Shown one piece after another: positions 8,943-17,600 of a stretch of DNA of 64,000 nt. The stretch lies in contig CAZXAU010000006.1 in assembly GCA_964638675.1 (NCBI GenBank), forward strand, positions 81,661-145,660. Direction: 5' to 3'. The position numbers and the translations under genes are program-made. This stretch comes from SIG714 sp964638675. Its GTDB lineage: Bacteria > Bacillota > Clostridia > Oscillospirales > CAG-272. How positions within the stretch are numbered: the stretch's first letter is position 1; every line of letters starts with the position of its first letter. A model generated the notes under the pieces. It did no database searches, had not been told where the DNA came from, and was given only the letters and a program-made list of their open reading frames with translations.

Positions 8943-9680
8943 TTATTCAGCGTCTTCCTGTGTCGGCTCAGCTGTCTGCTCGGTCTCTTCGGAGAGTTCC
9001 TCCCCCTGCTTAGCTTCGATAACAGCATTTGCAAGAGTACCTGTGATAAGCTTTACGGCACGGATAGCATCGTCATTTCCGGGGATAACATAATCAGCAT
9101 CATCAGGATCGCAGTTTGTATCAACAATTGCGATAACCGGAATTCCGAGCTTTTTAGCTTCAAGAACAGCAATTCTTTCCTTGCGGGGGTCTACAACGAA
9201 GATAGCAACAGGAAGGTTTTCCATGGTCTTGATACCGCCGTAGCTCTTTTCAAGGTCGTTCTTCTCTTTGAGCAGAGATGCAACCTCTTTCTTGGGAAGA
9301 AGTTCGAAAGTTCCGTCAGCTTCCATCTTTTCAAGATCCTTAAGACGAGCTATAGACTTTTTGATTGTTTTGAAGTTTGTGAGCATTCCACCCGGCCAAC
9401 GAACATTTACATAATACTGACCGCATCTGAGAGCTTCGTCCTTGATAGCTTCAGCAGCCTGCTTCTTTGTTCCGACGAAAAGGATATTTCCCTCTTTTGC
9501 TGCTTCGGAAACGAAAGCATATGCTTCATCAAACTTTTTGACAGTTTTCTGAAGGTCAATGATGTAAATACCGTTTCTTTCTGTGAAGATGTATTCAGCC
9601 ATCTTAGGGTTCCATCTTCTGGTGTGGTGTCCGAAATGAACACCTGCTTCAAGTAATTGTTTAATTGAAATAACAGACAT
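8943..9680 (-). CDS. rpsB: 30S ribosomal protein uS2
   Basis: 245 residues. Signature sequences include LLEAGVHFGHHTRRWNPKM at the N-terminus and VDTNCDPDDADYVIPGNDDA near residue 190. The C-terminal acidic tail is usual for the family. GGAGG precedes the ATG. It heads the rpsB-tsf operon and is preceded by a structured leader. Confidence 0.97.
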   Translation of the reverse strand: MSVISIKQLLEAGVHFGHHTRRWNPKMAEYIFTERNGIYIIDLQKTVKKFDEAYAFVSEAAKEGNILFVGTKKQAAEAIKDEALRCGQYYVNVRWPGGMLTNFKTIKKSIARLKDLEKMEADGTFELLPKKEVASLLKEKNDLEKSYGGIKTMENLPVAIFVVDPRKERIAVLEAKKLGIPVIAIVDTNCDPDDADYVIPGNDDAIRAVKLITGTLANAVIEAKQGEELSEETEQTAEPTQEDAE

Positions 9681-9766
9681 TATAATGTCCTCCTTCGGTT
9701 TTTTCCACCACGGAATGATTTATGCCGCAAAAAAAGCGGAACCGAACGCAAACCGTGTGTGATTTT
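9681..9766 (-). promoter_or_regulatory. rpsB 5' leader RNA, possible autoregulatory pseudoknot
   Basis: The predicted leader is about 86 bases. On the minus strand it contains CACGG (9753-9757), TTCGGTT (9740-9746), a CCGC/GCGG hairpin (9725-9739), CCGTG (9709-9713) and AACCGAA (9694-9700). The last element abuts the Shine-Dalgarno GGAGG (9689-9693). The two outer pairings cross, so they form either a pseudoknot or two exclusive structures. That layout suits feedback by S2, but this is inference. Confidence 0.45.
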
Positions 9767-9772
9767 CGATAG

Positions 9773-9801
9773 ATTATATCATACACATTTTATTTTGTCA
9801 A
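9773..9801 (-). promoter_or_regulatory. Promoter of rpsB-tsf
   Basis: Perfect consensus on the minus strand: TTGACA, 17-base spacer ending TGA, TATAAT. Confidence 0.88.
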
Positions 9802-9853
9802 TAGTTTCCTCAATCTTTTTTTCAAAAAGTGCAATTTTTTTATCTACTCTCTA

Positions 9854-9882
9854 TTGCATTTTTTTCATTAATGATATATAAT
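9854..9882 (+). promoter_or_regulatory. Promoter of the repeat-DUF6472-amidohydrolase unit
   Basis: TTGCAT, 17 bases, TATAAT. Transcription would begin near 9889, so the mRNA leader consists almost entirely of the dispersed element that follows. Confidence 0.75.
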
Positions 9883-9890
9883 CATTGTTC

Positions 9891-10025
9891 GTGAGGTGAT
9901 AAGCTTGAAAGATAGATCTTTCAAACGGCATTTTGTGGCTTTCGTCACCGAAAAGGCAATTTTGCTCCGCAAAACCAGCCCCAATTCCGCAAGAAAGGAA
10001 GCTCTCGCAATGCGAAAGCTATGGT
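9891..10025 (+). repeat. Dispersed intercistronic element, copy 1
   Basis: Core of 120 bases (9905-10024) shared with the copies at 22.3 and 40.2 kb, in sense orientation to the downstream gene. From 5' to 3': GTGAGG ribosome site, TTG codon inside a palindrome (TTGAAAGAT/ATCTTTCAA), a partly paired TTTTGC-TCC-GCAAAA hairpin, AAAGGAAG, a third stem-loop over the ATG of an MRKLW frame, then CTATGGT containing the start codon of the DUF6472 gene. It differs from copy 3 at about 11 of 120 bases with no indels. ATAA lies on both sides, a possible short target duplication. Confidence 0.85.
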
Positions 10026-10030
10026 CATAA
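9905..10030 (+). CDS. Possible small ORF carried by the dispersed element (41 codons)
   Basis: TTG start 8 bases after GAGGTGAT, uninterrupted for 41 codons, ending in AMRKLWS. The same frame is open in copy 3 and broken by a 22-base insertion in copy 2. It overlaps the downstream ATG at 10021 by 10 bases, so translation could be coupled. Substitutions relative to copy 3 are mostly amino-acid changing, so the peptide itself may not be selected. Confidence 0.3.
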   Translation: MKDRSFKRHFVAFVTEKAILLRKTSPNSARKEALAMRKLWS

Positions 10031-10242
10031 TTGTGCAAACCGAAAAAAAAGATTCAAAACGGTATCATGAAGCAAATTGTGAAAGCTGTGAGTATTACGA
10101 TTATGACGAGGATATCGATGAATATGTATGCATTATGTCGCTCGATGAAGACGAATATGCACGTTTTCTTCAGACGGGAACAAAAATTTGTCCCTACTAT
10201 AAATTCTATGACGAATATAAATCGGTACAAAAACAAATATAA
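10021..10242 (+). CDS. DUF6472-type small cysteine/acid-rich protein
   Basis: 73 residues, acidic, with CESCEYYDYDEDIDEYVC and a distal C-P-Y-Y block: four cysteines in a pattern seen in clostridial DUF6472 proteins, suggesting a metal-binding or redox-sensitive fold of unknown role. The ATG lies inside the end of the dispersed element and has no separate ribosome site close by, so it is probably translated by coupling. It ends 17 bases before the amidohydrolase gene, which it likely shares an mRNA with. Confidence 0.75.
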   Translation: MVIIVQTEKKDSKRYHEANCESCEYYDYDEDIDEYVCIMSLDEDEYARFLQTGTKICPYYKFYDEYKSVQKQI

Positions 10243-10259
10243 AAGATCAAGGAAGTAAC

Positions 10260-11060
10260 ATGACAAACAGTATATACGATGCACATACACATATATTCCC
10301 CGATAAGATCGCCGAAAAGGCATCTAAAAGCATAGGCGATTTTTATTACGGATATAAAATGCACTCATCAGCCGATAAGCAATCACTCGTATTTGATGAG
10401 CATGATGCAAAGATCACACATTATCTCATCTGCTCATCGGCGGTCGTTCCGCATCAGACACAGACTATAAATAATTTTATATCAGATGTATGCCATGAGA
10501 GCAATGAATTTTTCGGACTTGGCACGATTCACCCCGATTATGAGAACATAGAGGAAGAAATTGCAAGGATCAAGTCACTCGGACTGCACGGAATAAAGCT
10601 TCATCCAGATTTTCAGCATTTTGAAATTGACAGTGAAAAAGCAATGAAAGTATATAAAGAGTGTATAGCAAACGACCTTACAGTGCTTTTTCACATGGGT
10701 GATGACAGATACGATTTTTCATCTCCTGTAAGGCTCATGAAGGTAATTGAAAAACTCCCTGAGCTCCGTGTCCATGCGGCACACTTCGGCGGCTACTCCG
10801 ACTGGGACAGAGCTTATCAATATCTCTGCGTTCACGAAAATCTGTATTTCGATACCTCAAGCTCACTTTTCTTTTTGGATAAAGAAAGAGTGTATAAGTT
10901 TTTTGAAAAATTCGGAACAGATAAATATATGTTCGGAAGCGATTTCCCGATGTGGTCACCGAAAGAAGAATTGAACCGTTTATTCTCATTGGGACTGAGC
11001 GAAAACGAGCTTGACGATATTCTCTGCAATAATTTCAAAAGATTTTATAGAATTGGGTAA
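10260..11060 (+). CDS. TIM-barrel metal-dependent amidohydrolase (Amidohydro_2 family)
   Basis: 266 residues. The N-terminal YDAHTHIFP gives the metal-binding HxH; HGIKLHPDFQH near residue 117, the conserved His in HAAHFGG near 173 and the catalytic Asp in FGSDFPMW near 223 complete the amidohydrolase-2 site. Relatives act as decarboxylases or hydrolases of small ring or carboxylate compounds; the substrate cannot be read. AAGGAAG precedes the ATG. It is second in the repeat-DUF6472 unit. Confidence 0.85.
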   Translation: MTNSIYDAHTHIFPDKIAEKASKSIGDFYYGYKMHSSADKQSLVFDEHDAKITHYLICSSAVVPHQTQTINNFISDVCHESNEFFGLGTIHPDYENIEEEIARIKSLGLHGIKLHPDFQHFEIDSEKAMKVYKECIANDLTVLFHMGDDRYDFSSPVRLMKVIEKLPELRVHAAHFGGYSDWDRAYQYLCVHENLYFDTSSSLFFLDKERVYKFFEKFGTDKYMFGSDFPMWSPKEELNRLFSLGLSENELDDILCNNFKRFYRIG

Positions 11061-11114
11061 TCCTTTGTCGGGGTTAGTATTTTAGCCGTCTACTGTCCAT
11101 TTGACAGATACAGT

Positions 11115-11305
11115 GGCACTTAGCCTTCTCCAATGGGAGAAGAGTGGCAAGGCTTAGTCGCTTCGCGGCTAAGCCGAAGGCAGACGGATGAGGTGTCTGC
11201 TATGAAATTTACAATAAAGTATGCAACTTTACGTGAAGACTTGGGCTACTCCTCATCCACAGCAAGCGTTTCCCCTTCTCCCACAGGAGAAGAATTGGCT
11301 GAACC
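11115..11305. repeat. Inverted-repeat (MITE-like) element without ORF
   Basis: The element is built of nested palindromes: CTTCTCC-AAT-GGGAGAAG at about 11126, GGCTTAG/CTAAGCC at 11151-11175, GCAGAC/GTCTGC at 11180-11200, GGATGAGG at 11186 answered by CCTCATCC at about 11250, and a terminal CTTCTCC-CACA-GGAGAAG at about 11276. The two ends are inverted copies. No protein is encoded. It resembles the short CTTCTCC-type repeats common in Firmicutes genomes. Confidence 0.65.
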
Positions 11306-11363
11306 GTTCCGTTAGAATTTCGCTACATAATATAGCCATACTATTTTATAAGTCTTTATATGT

Positions 11364-11882
11364 CACGGGGGAACTTTCTGAAGAAAGTTTCATCGAATCA
11401 CCATACGCAAACTAACTTACACAAATTTAAAAAAACCGTATGGGGCAGGGGCCCGCATGCCGGTTGCAGTTCGAGCAATCAAAGTTTCTGCTCCATTTGA
11501 GCAAAGCACCATAACGTCCCCCCCTTCAATAAAGTCTTTGAAAGAGCACGGGGGAACTTTCTACAGAAAGTTTCATCGAATCACCATACGCAAACTAACT
11601 TACACAAATTTAAAAAAACNNNNNNNNNNNNNNNNNNNNNNNNNNNNNNNNNNNNNNNNNNNNNNNNNNNNNNNNNNNNNNNNNNNNNNNNNNNNNNNNN
11701 NNNNNNNNNNNNNNNNNNNCGTGTGGGGCAGGGGCCCCGCATGCCGGTTGCAGTTCGAGCAATCAAAGTTTCTGCTCCATTTGAGCGAAGCACCATAACA
11801 TCCTCCCCTTCAATAAAGTCTTTGAAGGGGCACGGGGGAACTTTCTACAGAAAGTTCCCCCGAAATATTATACGCAGACTAA
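11364..11882. repeat. 183-bp tandem repeat array interrupted by assembly gap
   Basis: Unit 1 is 11364-11546, unit 2 is 11547-11830 with 100 Ns inside, and a third partial unit runs 11831-11882 into the stop codon of the GH13 gene. Each unit begins CACGGGGGAACTTTCT with a near-perfect palindrome (GGGGAACTTTCT/AGAAAGTTTC or AGAAAGTTCCCC) and contains GGGGCAGGGGCCCGCATGCC. No convincing coding frame. Confidence 0.85.
11620..11719. other. Assembly gap (100 Ns)
   Basis: Exactly 100 N characters, the usual placeholder for unknown length. The flanking bases join into one 184-base repeat unit if the Ns are removed, so the true missing sequence is probably zero or a whole number of 183-bp units. Confidence 0.97.
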
Positions 11883-13738
11883 CTCTCTGCGCGAAGGATA
11901 TCGCAGGTCATGGGGAGAAGGAGCGTACTTTCATGATATAAAGTGCCGGTTAAAAGTGAGCGGCAGGGATGGGGCAGATCGAGAGTGTAGAACTCACTGC
12001 CGGCATTTACTGCGGTTATGACGGTCTCACCGTCTTTCGCACGGGAAAAAGCAAAAACTCCCGAGCGGTGGGTAAGACAGTTGTATTCCCCGTCGGTGTA
12101 TACGGAACTTGAGAGCCGGGCGGCAGCGAATCGGCGATAAGTGCCGGTCACTTCCTTGTCTTCATGCCCCCAAGGAAAAGGAAAACGGTTGAACGGGTCG
12201 CCGTAGCCTTCCATACCGGCTTCATCACCGTAGTATATACTCGGAACACCGGGAAGTGTCATGATAAGACATACCGCAAGAGTCAGACGCTTTTTGGCAA
12301 GAGCCCTTTCCTCGGGAGTAAGACGGATGCGAGCCTTGTAGGAATTCGGCATCCCGGCACAGGGCGAGGAGGCAAGCACGGTCATTATACGTTCGGTGTC
12401 ATGAGTGCCGAGAAAATTCATAAGACAGTCAAGAGTGGGCTTCGGGTAGTTAGCATTAAGCATCTCCATCGTGTCATAAAGGATGTTGGCATCTCCTGAT
12501 ATAAGATAAGATATGATCGCATTCTTCAGCGGATAATTCATGACACTGTCAAGCTCACTTCCCTGCAGATATGCACGCCTCTGACCATAGGATATCTTGT
12601 TTGAAGCATCCTCCCACACTTCCCCGATGATCAGAGCATCGGGATCTTCTTCTTTGGCGGAGCTTCTGATATTCTTTATAAAATCATCGCTGAGCTCATC
12701 GGCAACATCAAGCCGCCAGCCAGAAATACCTTTTCTGAGGTATTTTTTTATTATGCCGTTTTTCCCGCAAATGAATTCACAGTAATCTGGGTCGTCACAC
12801 TTTACACGTGGCAGGATAGATATCCCCCACCAGGACTCATACCCTTCACCTTCAGCATCAAAGGAATACCATTTCCGATAGGGTGAATCGGTAGATTCAT
12901 AAGCACCGAGAGAATCATACTTTGAATATTTATTGAAATATCGGCTGTCATCGCCGGTGTGATTGAAAACGCCGTCAAGAATTATGTGAATTCCGCGTTT
13001 ACGGCATTCAGAAATAAGATAATCGAAAGCCTGCTCACCGCCGAGCGTTTCATCGATCTTTTCATAATCGCCCGTGTCGTAACGGTGATTCGAGTAGGCT
13101 TTGAATATCGGATTGAGATATAATATGTTTACACCGAGCGAGAGCATATAATCAAGCTTTTCGGCAATACCGTATAGATCACCGCCGAAAAAGCTGTTGT
13201 TCTTAAGCTCGCCACCCACCTTTTCGGGGTATTCGGGAACGCCGTTTTCCCAATCACCGTAAAAAACAGCATCATCACGATCAAATCGGACTTTACCCGA
13301 ACGGCAGAACCTGTCTGGGAAGATCTGATAAATAATGCCGCCCTTCATAAAACCAGGTGTGGAGTAATCATTACGGAACACAAGAAACGTAAAATCACCG
13401 CCGCTGTAGCCCTCGGGCAGACTTCCCCTCACCTGACTTGTGTAATAATAAGATCTGTCAGATGAAACTATCCTGTAATAAATACTGTATAGCCCGACAC
13501 CTCGTGATGCGGCATCGAAGGTGTACTTATAAACACCGCAGATGAATTCGGTGATGAATTCCTCCCCGTCAATTACGATATAAACAGCATCAACGTCGAG
13601 CGGCAACACCAGCCGAAAAACGACCGAAGAAGAGTCGGGGCAGTTAAAGCCGAGCGACTCTCCTTTTTCGTCAGAACGTGTAAATTTTATATCTCTTGAT
13701 TCTATTTTTAAAGCTTGTTTTGTATCTTCTGAAATCAT
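11879..13738 (-). CDS. Glycoside hydrolase family 13 alpha-glucosidase/neopullulanase-like
   Basis: I choose the ATG at 13738, one base after the glgP stop codon; the frame runs on to 13804 but that would overlap glgP. The 619-residue cytoplasmic enzyme has an N-terminal beta domain (about 30-130) like CBM34 and a (beta/alpha)8 barrel. GH13 motifs: DGVFNH (region I), GWRLDVADEL (nucleophile Asp), IIGEVWEDA (acid/base Glu) and FLGTHDTERI (transition-state Asp). It probably debranches or hydrolyses maltodextrins from glycogen. As the last gene of the glg operon it may replace glgX; no branching enzyme glgB is in this operon. Confidence 0.88.
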   Translation of the reverse strand: MISEDTKQALKIESRDIKFTRSDEKGESLGFNCPDSSSVVFRLVLPLDVDAVYIVIDGEEFITEFICGVYKYTFDAASRGVGLYSIYYRIVSSDRSYYYTSQVRGSLPEGYSGGDFTFLVFRNDYSTPGFMKGGIIYQIFPDRFCRSGKVRFDRDDAVFYGDWENGVPEYPEKVGGELKNNSFFGGDLYGIAEKLDYMLSLGVNILYLNPIFKAYSNHRYDTGDYEKIDETLGGEQAFDYLISECRKRGIHIILDGVFNHTGDDSRYFNKYSKYDSLGAYESTDSPYRKWYSFDAEGEGYESWWGISILPRVKCDDPDYCEFICGKNGIIKKYLRKGISGWRLDVADELSDDFIKNIRSSAKEEDPDALIIGEVWEDASNKISYGQRRAYLQGSELDSVMNYPLKNAIISYLISGDANILYDTMEMLNANYPKPTLDCLMNFLGTHDTERIMTVLASSPCAGMPNSYKARIRLTPEERALAKKRLTLAVCLIMTLPGVPSIYYGDEAGMEGYGDPFNRFPFPWGHEDKEVTGTYRRFAAARLSSSVYTDGEYNCLTHRSGVFAFSRAKDGETVITAVNAGSEFYTLDLPHPCRSLLTGTLYHESTLLLPMTCDILRAES

Positions 13739-13739
13739 A

Positions 13740-16151
13740 TTACTTAATTCTGTCAATATGCCAGATGTTATCGGCGTATTCGGTAATAGCACGGTCAGCC
13801 GCAAAGAATCCGGCAGAGCCTATATTGATAAGCGACTTTCTGTTCCAGAGAGTGCGGTTCAGGTATTCACGTCCGATAACGCTGTGGATATTGCAATAGC
13901 TCTCAAAATCGGCAAGGCACATATACGGGTCGGAAATTCCGTGCATCATAAGAAGGTAGGAAACAAATTCGTTGTATTCCCTTCCGTCAAATCCGATTCC
14001 GAGCCGCTTGACGGTACGTCTGATCGCCTCGCTGTGGTTGTAGAATTCGGAGGAGTTATATCCGCGTTTCCACATTTCGTCAACCTCAGCAGCATTGAGA
14101 CCGAAGATATATATATTATCCTCACCTACCTGCTGATACATTTCGACATTGGCACCGTCCATCGTTCCGCAGGTGAGCGCTCCGTTGATCATCAGCTTCA
14201 TGTTGCCCGTTCCGCTCGCTTCTTTTCCGGCAAGAGATATCTGCTCGGAAATTTCGGCAGAAGGAATGAGAACTTCGGCAAGAGAAACATTGTAGTCTTC
14301 CATAAAGACGACATTCAGCTTTTCCTTGATCTTGGGATGCTTTTGGATGTCTTCCGAAATCGCACAGATCAGTGAAAGGATCTTCTTTGCCATTTCATAT
14401 CCCGGTGCAGCTTTTGCCGCAAATATGAATGTACGGGGTACCATATCGAGGTTCGGATTTTCACAGAGCAGATCGTACAGATAGATTATATGCAGACAGT
14501 TGAGAAGCTGACGCTTATATTCATGCATACGCTTGATCTGAACATCAAAGATCGAATCGGGATCTATAACAATTCCGTTTCTCTTGAAAGCATAGTCGGC
14601 GAATCTTACCTTGTTGTTGTGCTTGATCTTCTCAAGACGATCAAGCACCGAAGCGTCGTCCTTGAATGTAAGGAACTTAGAGAGATCCTCAGGAGTCTTT
14701 CTGTAGCTTGTGCCGATGCATTCATCAAGAAGCGATGTAAGACCGGGGTTGATATAGTTGAGCCAACGGCGGTGTGCAATGCCGTTTGTTACGTTTGTAA
14801 ACTTTTCGGGGGTGTGCTTGTAGAAATCGTGGAATACGCTGTCCTTGAGAATCTGTGAATGAAGTGCCGATACACCGTTTACCGTATGAGACGCCGCAAC
14901 GCAGAGGTTAGCCATTCTTATATTGTTGTTGCAAATTATCGACATTCTCGTAATTCTGTCCCAGTCTCCCGGATAGCAGTTCCAGAGCTCAGCACAGAAA
15001 CGACGGTTGATCTCCTCAATAATGGCATATATTCTCGGCAGACGAAGTCTGAACAGATCGACATTCCATGTCTCGAGTGCTTCGGGAAGAACGGTGTGAT
15101 TTGTATAACTTACAACCGATGTAACGATATCCCATGCATCCTCCCATGAATATGAGTAGACATCAAGCAGGATTCTCATAAGCTCGGGAATTACAACAGC
15201 AGGATGTGTATCGTTTATGTGTATTGCAACCTTTTCCTTGAATTCATCAAGCGAACCGTAACGGCGGAGATGATCGGATATGATATTCTGGGTAGCAGCC
15301 GACACAAGGAAATACTGCTGTGTCAGACGGAGCATTTTTCCTTCATAGTGATTGTCGGCAGGATAAAGCACCTTGGAGATTACCTCGGCGTTTGAGCTCT
15401 GCTGAATCGCCTTGACATATTCCCCCTGTGAAAAGAGCTTCATATTGAACTGCGAGAGATCCTTCGCCTTCCAGAGTCTAAGCACATTGACCGCTTCGGA
15501 ATCAGCTCCCGATACAAAAAGGTCATAAGGTATTGCCTGAACCTCTTCATAATCGGTATGGATAATTTCAAGTCTTTTTCCGTTCCACTGCTCGGAAACC
15601 TTTCCGCCGAGGCGAACGGTGAATGCCCTGTCATTTCTCGGAACAAGCCAATTTGAACCGGTGTGAAGCCACTCATCGGGAAGCTCGATCTGATTTCCAT
15701 CTACGATCTTCTGCTTGAAGAGACCATATTCATAAAGAATAGAATGACCGGTTGCCGGATAATCGAGTGATGTAAGAGAATCGATAAAGCATGCCGCAAG
15801 ACGTCCGAGACCGCCGTTTCCCAAAGAAGGGTCACGTTCCACCTCGTATATATCATCAAGCGTGTGACCGCATTCTGAGAGTATGTCGGCAACTTCCGAA
15901 TCTATGCCGAGATTCATAAGGTTGTTACGCATCTGTCTTCCCATAAGGAATTCTATGCACAGGTAGTATATTCTCTTTCCCTGTTTTTCCTTGACCTTAT
16001 TGTTATACGCCGCCTTTTTTCCTGCGAGTATATCACGCACGGTCAACTGAACTGCCCTGTAAAGCATTTCGTTCGTCGCTTCCGAAAGCGTAACTCCGTA
16101 TGCTCGCTCGAGCTTGCTGATGATCGTTTCTCTGAGTTTTTCGTAATTCAT
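13740..16151 (-). CDS. glgP: Glycogen/maltodextrin phosphorylase
   Basis: 803 residues, normal for GT35. It releases glucose-1-phosphate from alpha-1,4-glucan ends in the cytoplasm. The pyridoxal-phosphate lysine lies in ASGTGNMKLMINGALTCGTM near residue 640; EVERDPSLGNGGLGRLAACF near 105 and the ITRM block are typical. The start follows GAGGAAC. It sits between glgA and the GH13 gene, 36 bases from glgA and 1 base from GH13, within the glycogen operon. Confidence 0.96.
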   Translation of the reverse strand: MNYEKLRETIISKLERAYGVTLSEATNEMLYRAVQLTVRDILAGKKAAYNNKVKEKQGKRIYYLCIEFLMGRQMRNNLMNLGIDSEVADILSECGHTLDDIYEVERDPSLGNGGLGRLAACFIDSLTSLDYPATGHSILYEYGLFKQKIVDGNQIELPDEWLHTGSNWLVPRNDRAFTVRLGGKVSEQWNGKRLEIIHTDYEEVQAIPYDLFVSGADSEAVNVLRLWKAKDLSQFNMKLFSQGEYVKAIQQSSNAEVISKVLYPADNHYEGKMLRLTQQYFLVSAATQNIISDHLRRYGSLDEFKEKVAIHINDTHPAVVIPELMRILLDVYSYSWEDAWDIVTSVVSYTNHTVLPEALETWNVDLFRLRLPRIYAIIEEINRRFCAELWNCYPGDWDRITRMSIICNNNIRMANLCVAASHTVNGVSALHSQILKDSVFHDFYKHTPEKFTNVTNGIAHRRWLNYINPGLTSLLDECIGTSYRKTPEDLSKFLTFKDDASVLDRLEKIKHNNKVRFADYAFKRNGIVIDPDSIFDVQIKRMHEYKRQLLNCLHIIYLYDLLCENPNLDMVPRTFIFAAKAAPGYEMAKKILSLICAISEDIQKHPKIKEKLNVVFMEDYNVSLAEVLIPSAEISEQISLAGKEASGTGNMKLMINGALTCGTMDGANVEMYQQVGEDNIYIFGLNAAEVDEMWKRGYNSSEFYNHSEAIRRTVKRLGIGFDGREYNEFVSYLLMMHGISDPYMCLADFESYCNIHSVIGREYLNRTLWNRKSLINIGSAGFFAADRAITEYADNIWHIDRIK

Positions 16152-16187
16152 GTTTGTTCCTCGAAATTATGAGTCTTAAATATTGCT

Positions 16188-17600
16188 TTAAAGCGTACAG
16201 CTGTACAGCTCTGTGTATTTCTTTGCCGAGCAGCTCCATGAAAAGTCACTGCCCATTGCATTTCTGATCACTTTATTCCAGATCTTTTTATCATTATATG
16301 CACCGACCGTTCTTCTTATCGCATCAAGCATATCGTGTGCGTTGTATGTGGCAAATGTAAATCCGTTTCCTGTACATTTTGTATGGTCAAATGGCTTGAT
16401 CGTATCGTAAAGTCCGCCGACTTCATGAACTATCGGAATCGTTCCGTATCTGCACGCCATCATCTGTGCAAGTCCGCATGGTTCGCTCTTTGACGGCATG
16501 AGGAAAATATCCGCTCCGGCATACAGCTTCTTAGCCAAAACTCTGTCAAACTTGAGTATTGCTCTGACCTTATCGGGATATCTTCGCTGTGCATCGGCAA
16601 AAAAGCTTTCATACTTTTGCTCACCCGTGCCGAGAATGACGAACCTGACATCGTTTTTCATGATCTCATCAAAAACGCACTCGACAAGATCGAAGCCCTT
16701 GTGTGATGCAAGACGTGATATCATAACTATAAGCGGTGCATCGGTCGGTTGCATACCGATCAGAGAGAATATCTCATTTTTGCAGATTGCTTTTCCCGAA
16801 GGGTTTGTTTTTGAAAACTTCGATGCGATCAGCTTATCGTATTTCGGCTCGTATTCTTTATAATCAATTCCGTTGACTATTCCTGAAAGCTTATATGAAT
16901 TCTCCCCTATAAAAGAGTGAAGAGAAGTTCCGAAATAGGGCGTCTTGATCTCTTCGGCGTAACGAGGACTTACAGTCGTAAACCTGTCGGCACACTCTAT
17001 TGCGGCTTTTGTGAGATTGATACATCCTTCATAATCCATAAGTGAAAAAGCCGATTGCGGAAGTGAAAATACATCGCCGATTATCGCATGTGAGAATATT
17101 CCCTGATAATCGATATTGTGTATTGTATAGACGGTCTTTATATTGTATTGTCTGAATATAGTCTTCAGATAAACGGGAATAAGTGCGCTCTGCCAATCGT
17201 TTGCGTGTATAACATCAGGCACATAGGACAGATGCTCAAGCATTGACAGGACAGCCATGCTGAAAAATGCAAATCTCTCGCCATCATCATATTCGCCGTA
17301 GAGTTTATTCCTCTTGAAATAGTATTCATTATCGAGAAAATAGTATACAACGCCGTCATTTGTGAGGGTAAATACCCCGCAGTAAAGCTCACGCCATGCA
17401 AGGTGAACCGTAAAAGAGAATAAAAATTTCATCTTATCTCTGTATACGGATGAGATCTGCGAGTAAAGCGGCATTACCGTTCTCACATCATATTCGGGAT
17501 TGTCCTTTTTAACGGCAGTGGGCAGTGAGGATATCACTTCCCCAAGACCGCCCGTAGACGCAAAGGGTGTGCATTCAGAGCCGACATATAAAAGCTTCAT
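16188..17600 (-). CDS. glgA: Glycogen synthase (ADP-glucose, GT5)
   Basis: 470 residues. N-terminal KLLYVGSECTPFASTGGLGEV is the GT5 nucleotide-sugar loop; the usual KTGGL Lys is Ser, a variation I also know from clostridial homologues. C-terminal MPSKSEPCGLAQMMACRYGTIPIVHEVGG is the acceptor/ADP-binding signature. Its ATG overlaps the glgD stop (TGATG), indicating coupled translation. Confidence 0.95.
   Translation of the reverse strand: MKLLYVGSECTPFASTGGLGEVISSLPTAVKKDNPEYDVRTVMPLYSQISSVYRDKMKFLFSFTVHLAWRELYCGVFTLTNDGVVYYFLDNEYYFKRNKLYGEYDDGERFAFFSMAVLSMLEHLSYVPDVIHANDWQSALIPVYLKTIFRQYNIKTVYTIHNIDYQGIFSHAIIGDVFSLPQSAFSLMDYEGCINLTKAAIECADRFTTVSPRYAEEIKTPYFGTSLHSFIGENSYKLSGIVNGIDYKEYEPKYDKLIASKFSKTNPSGKAICKNEIFSLIGMQPTDAPLIVMISRLASHKGFDLVECVFDEIMKNDVRFVILGTGEQKYESFFADAQRRYPDKVRAILKFDRVLAKKLYAGADIFLMPSKSEPCGLAQMMACRYGTIPIVHEVGGLYDTIKPFDHTKCTGNGFTFATYNAHDMLDAIRRTVGAYNDKKIWNKVIRNAMGSDFSWSCSAKKYTELYSCTL

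Noticed and set aside
9891..10025. Considered CRISPR or riboswitch for the three-copy element
   Set aside because: Copies are single and far apart, not regularly spaced, and the conserved folds match no riboswitch class I know.
11133..11941. Several frames across the repeat and N region
   Set aside because: They are made of repeat DNA and Ns, lack ribosome sites and do not resemble proteins.
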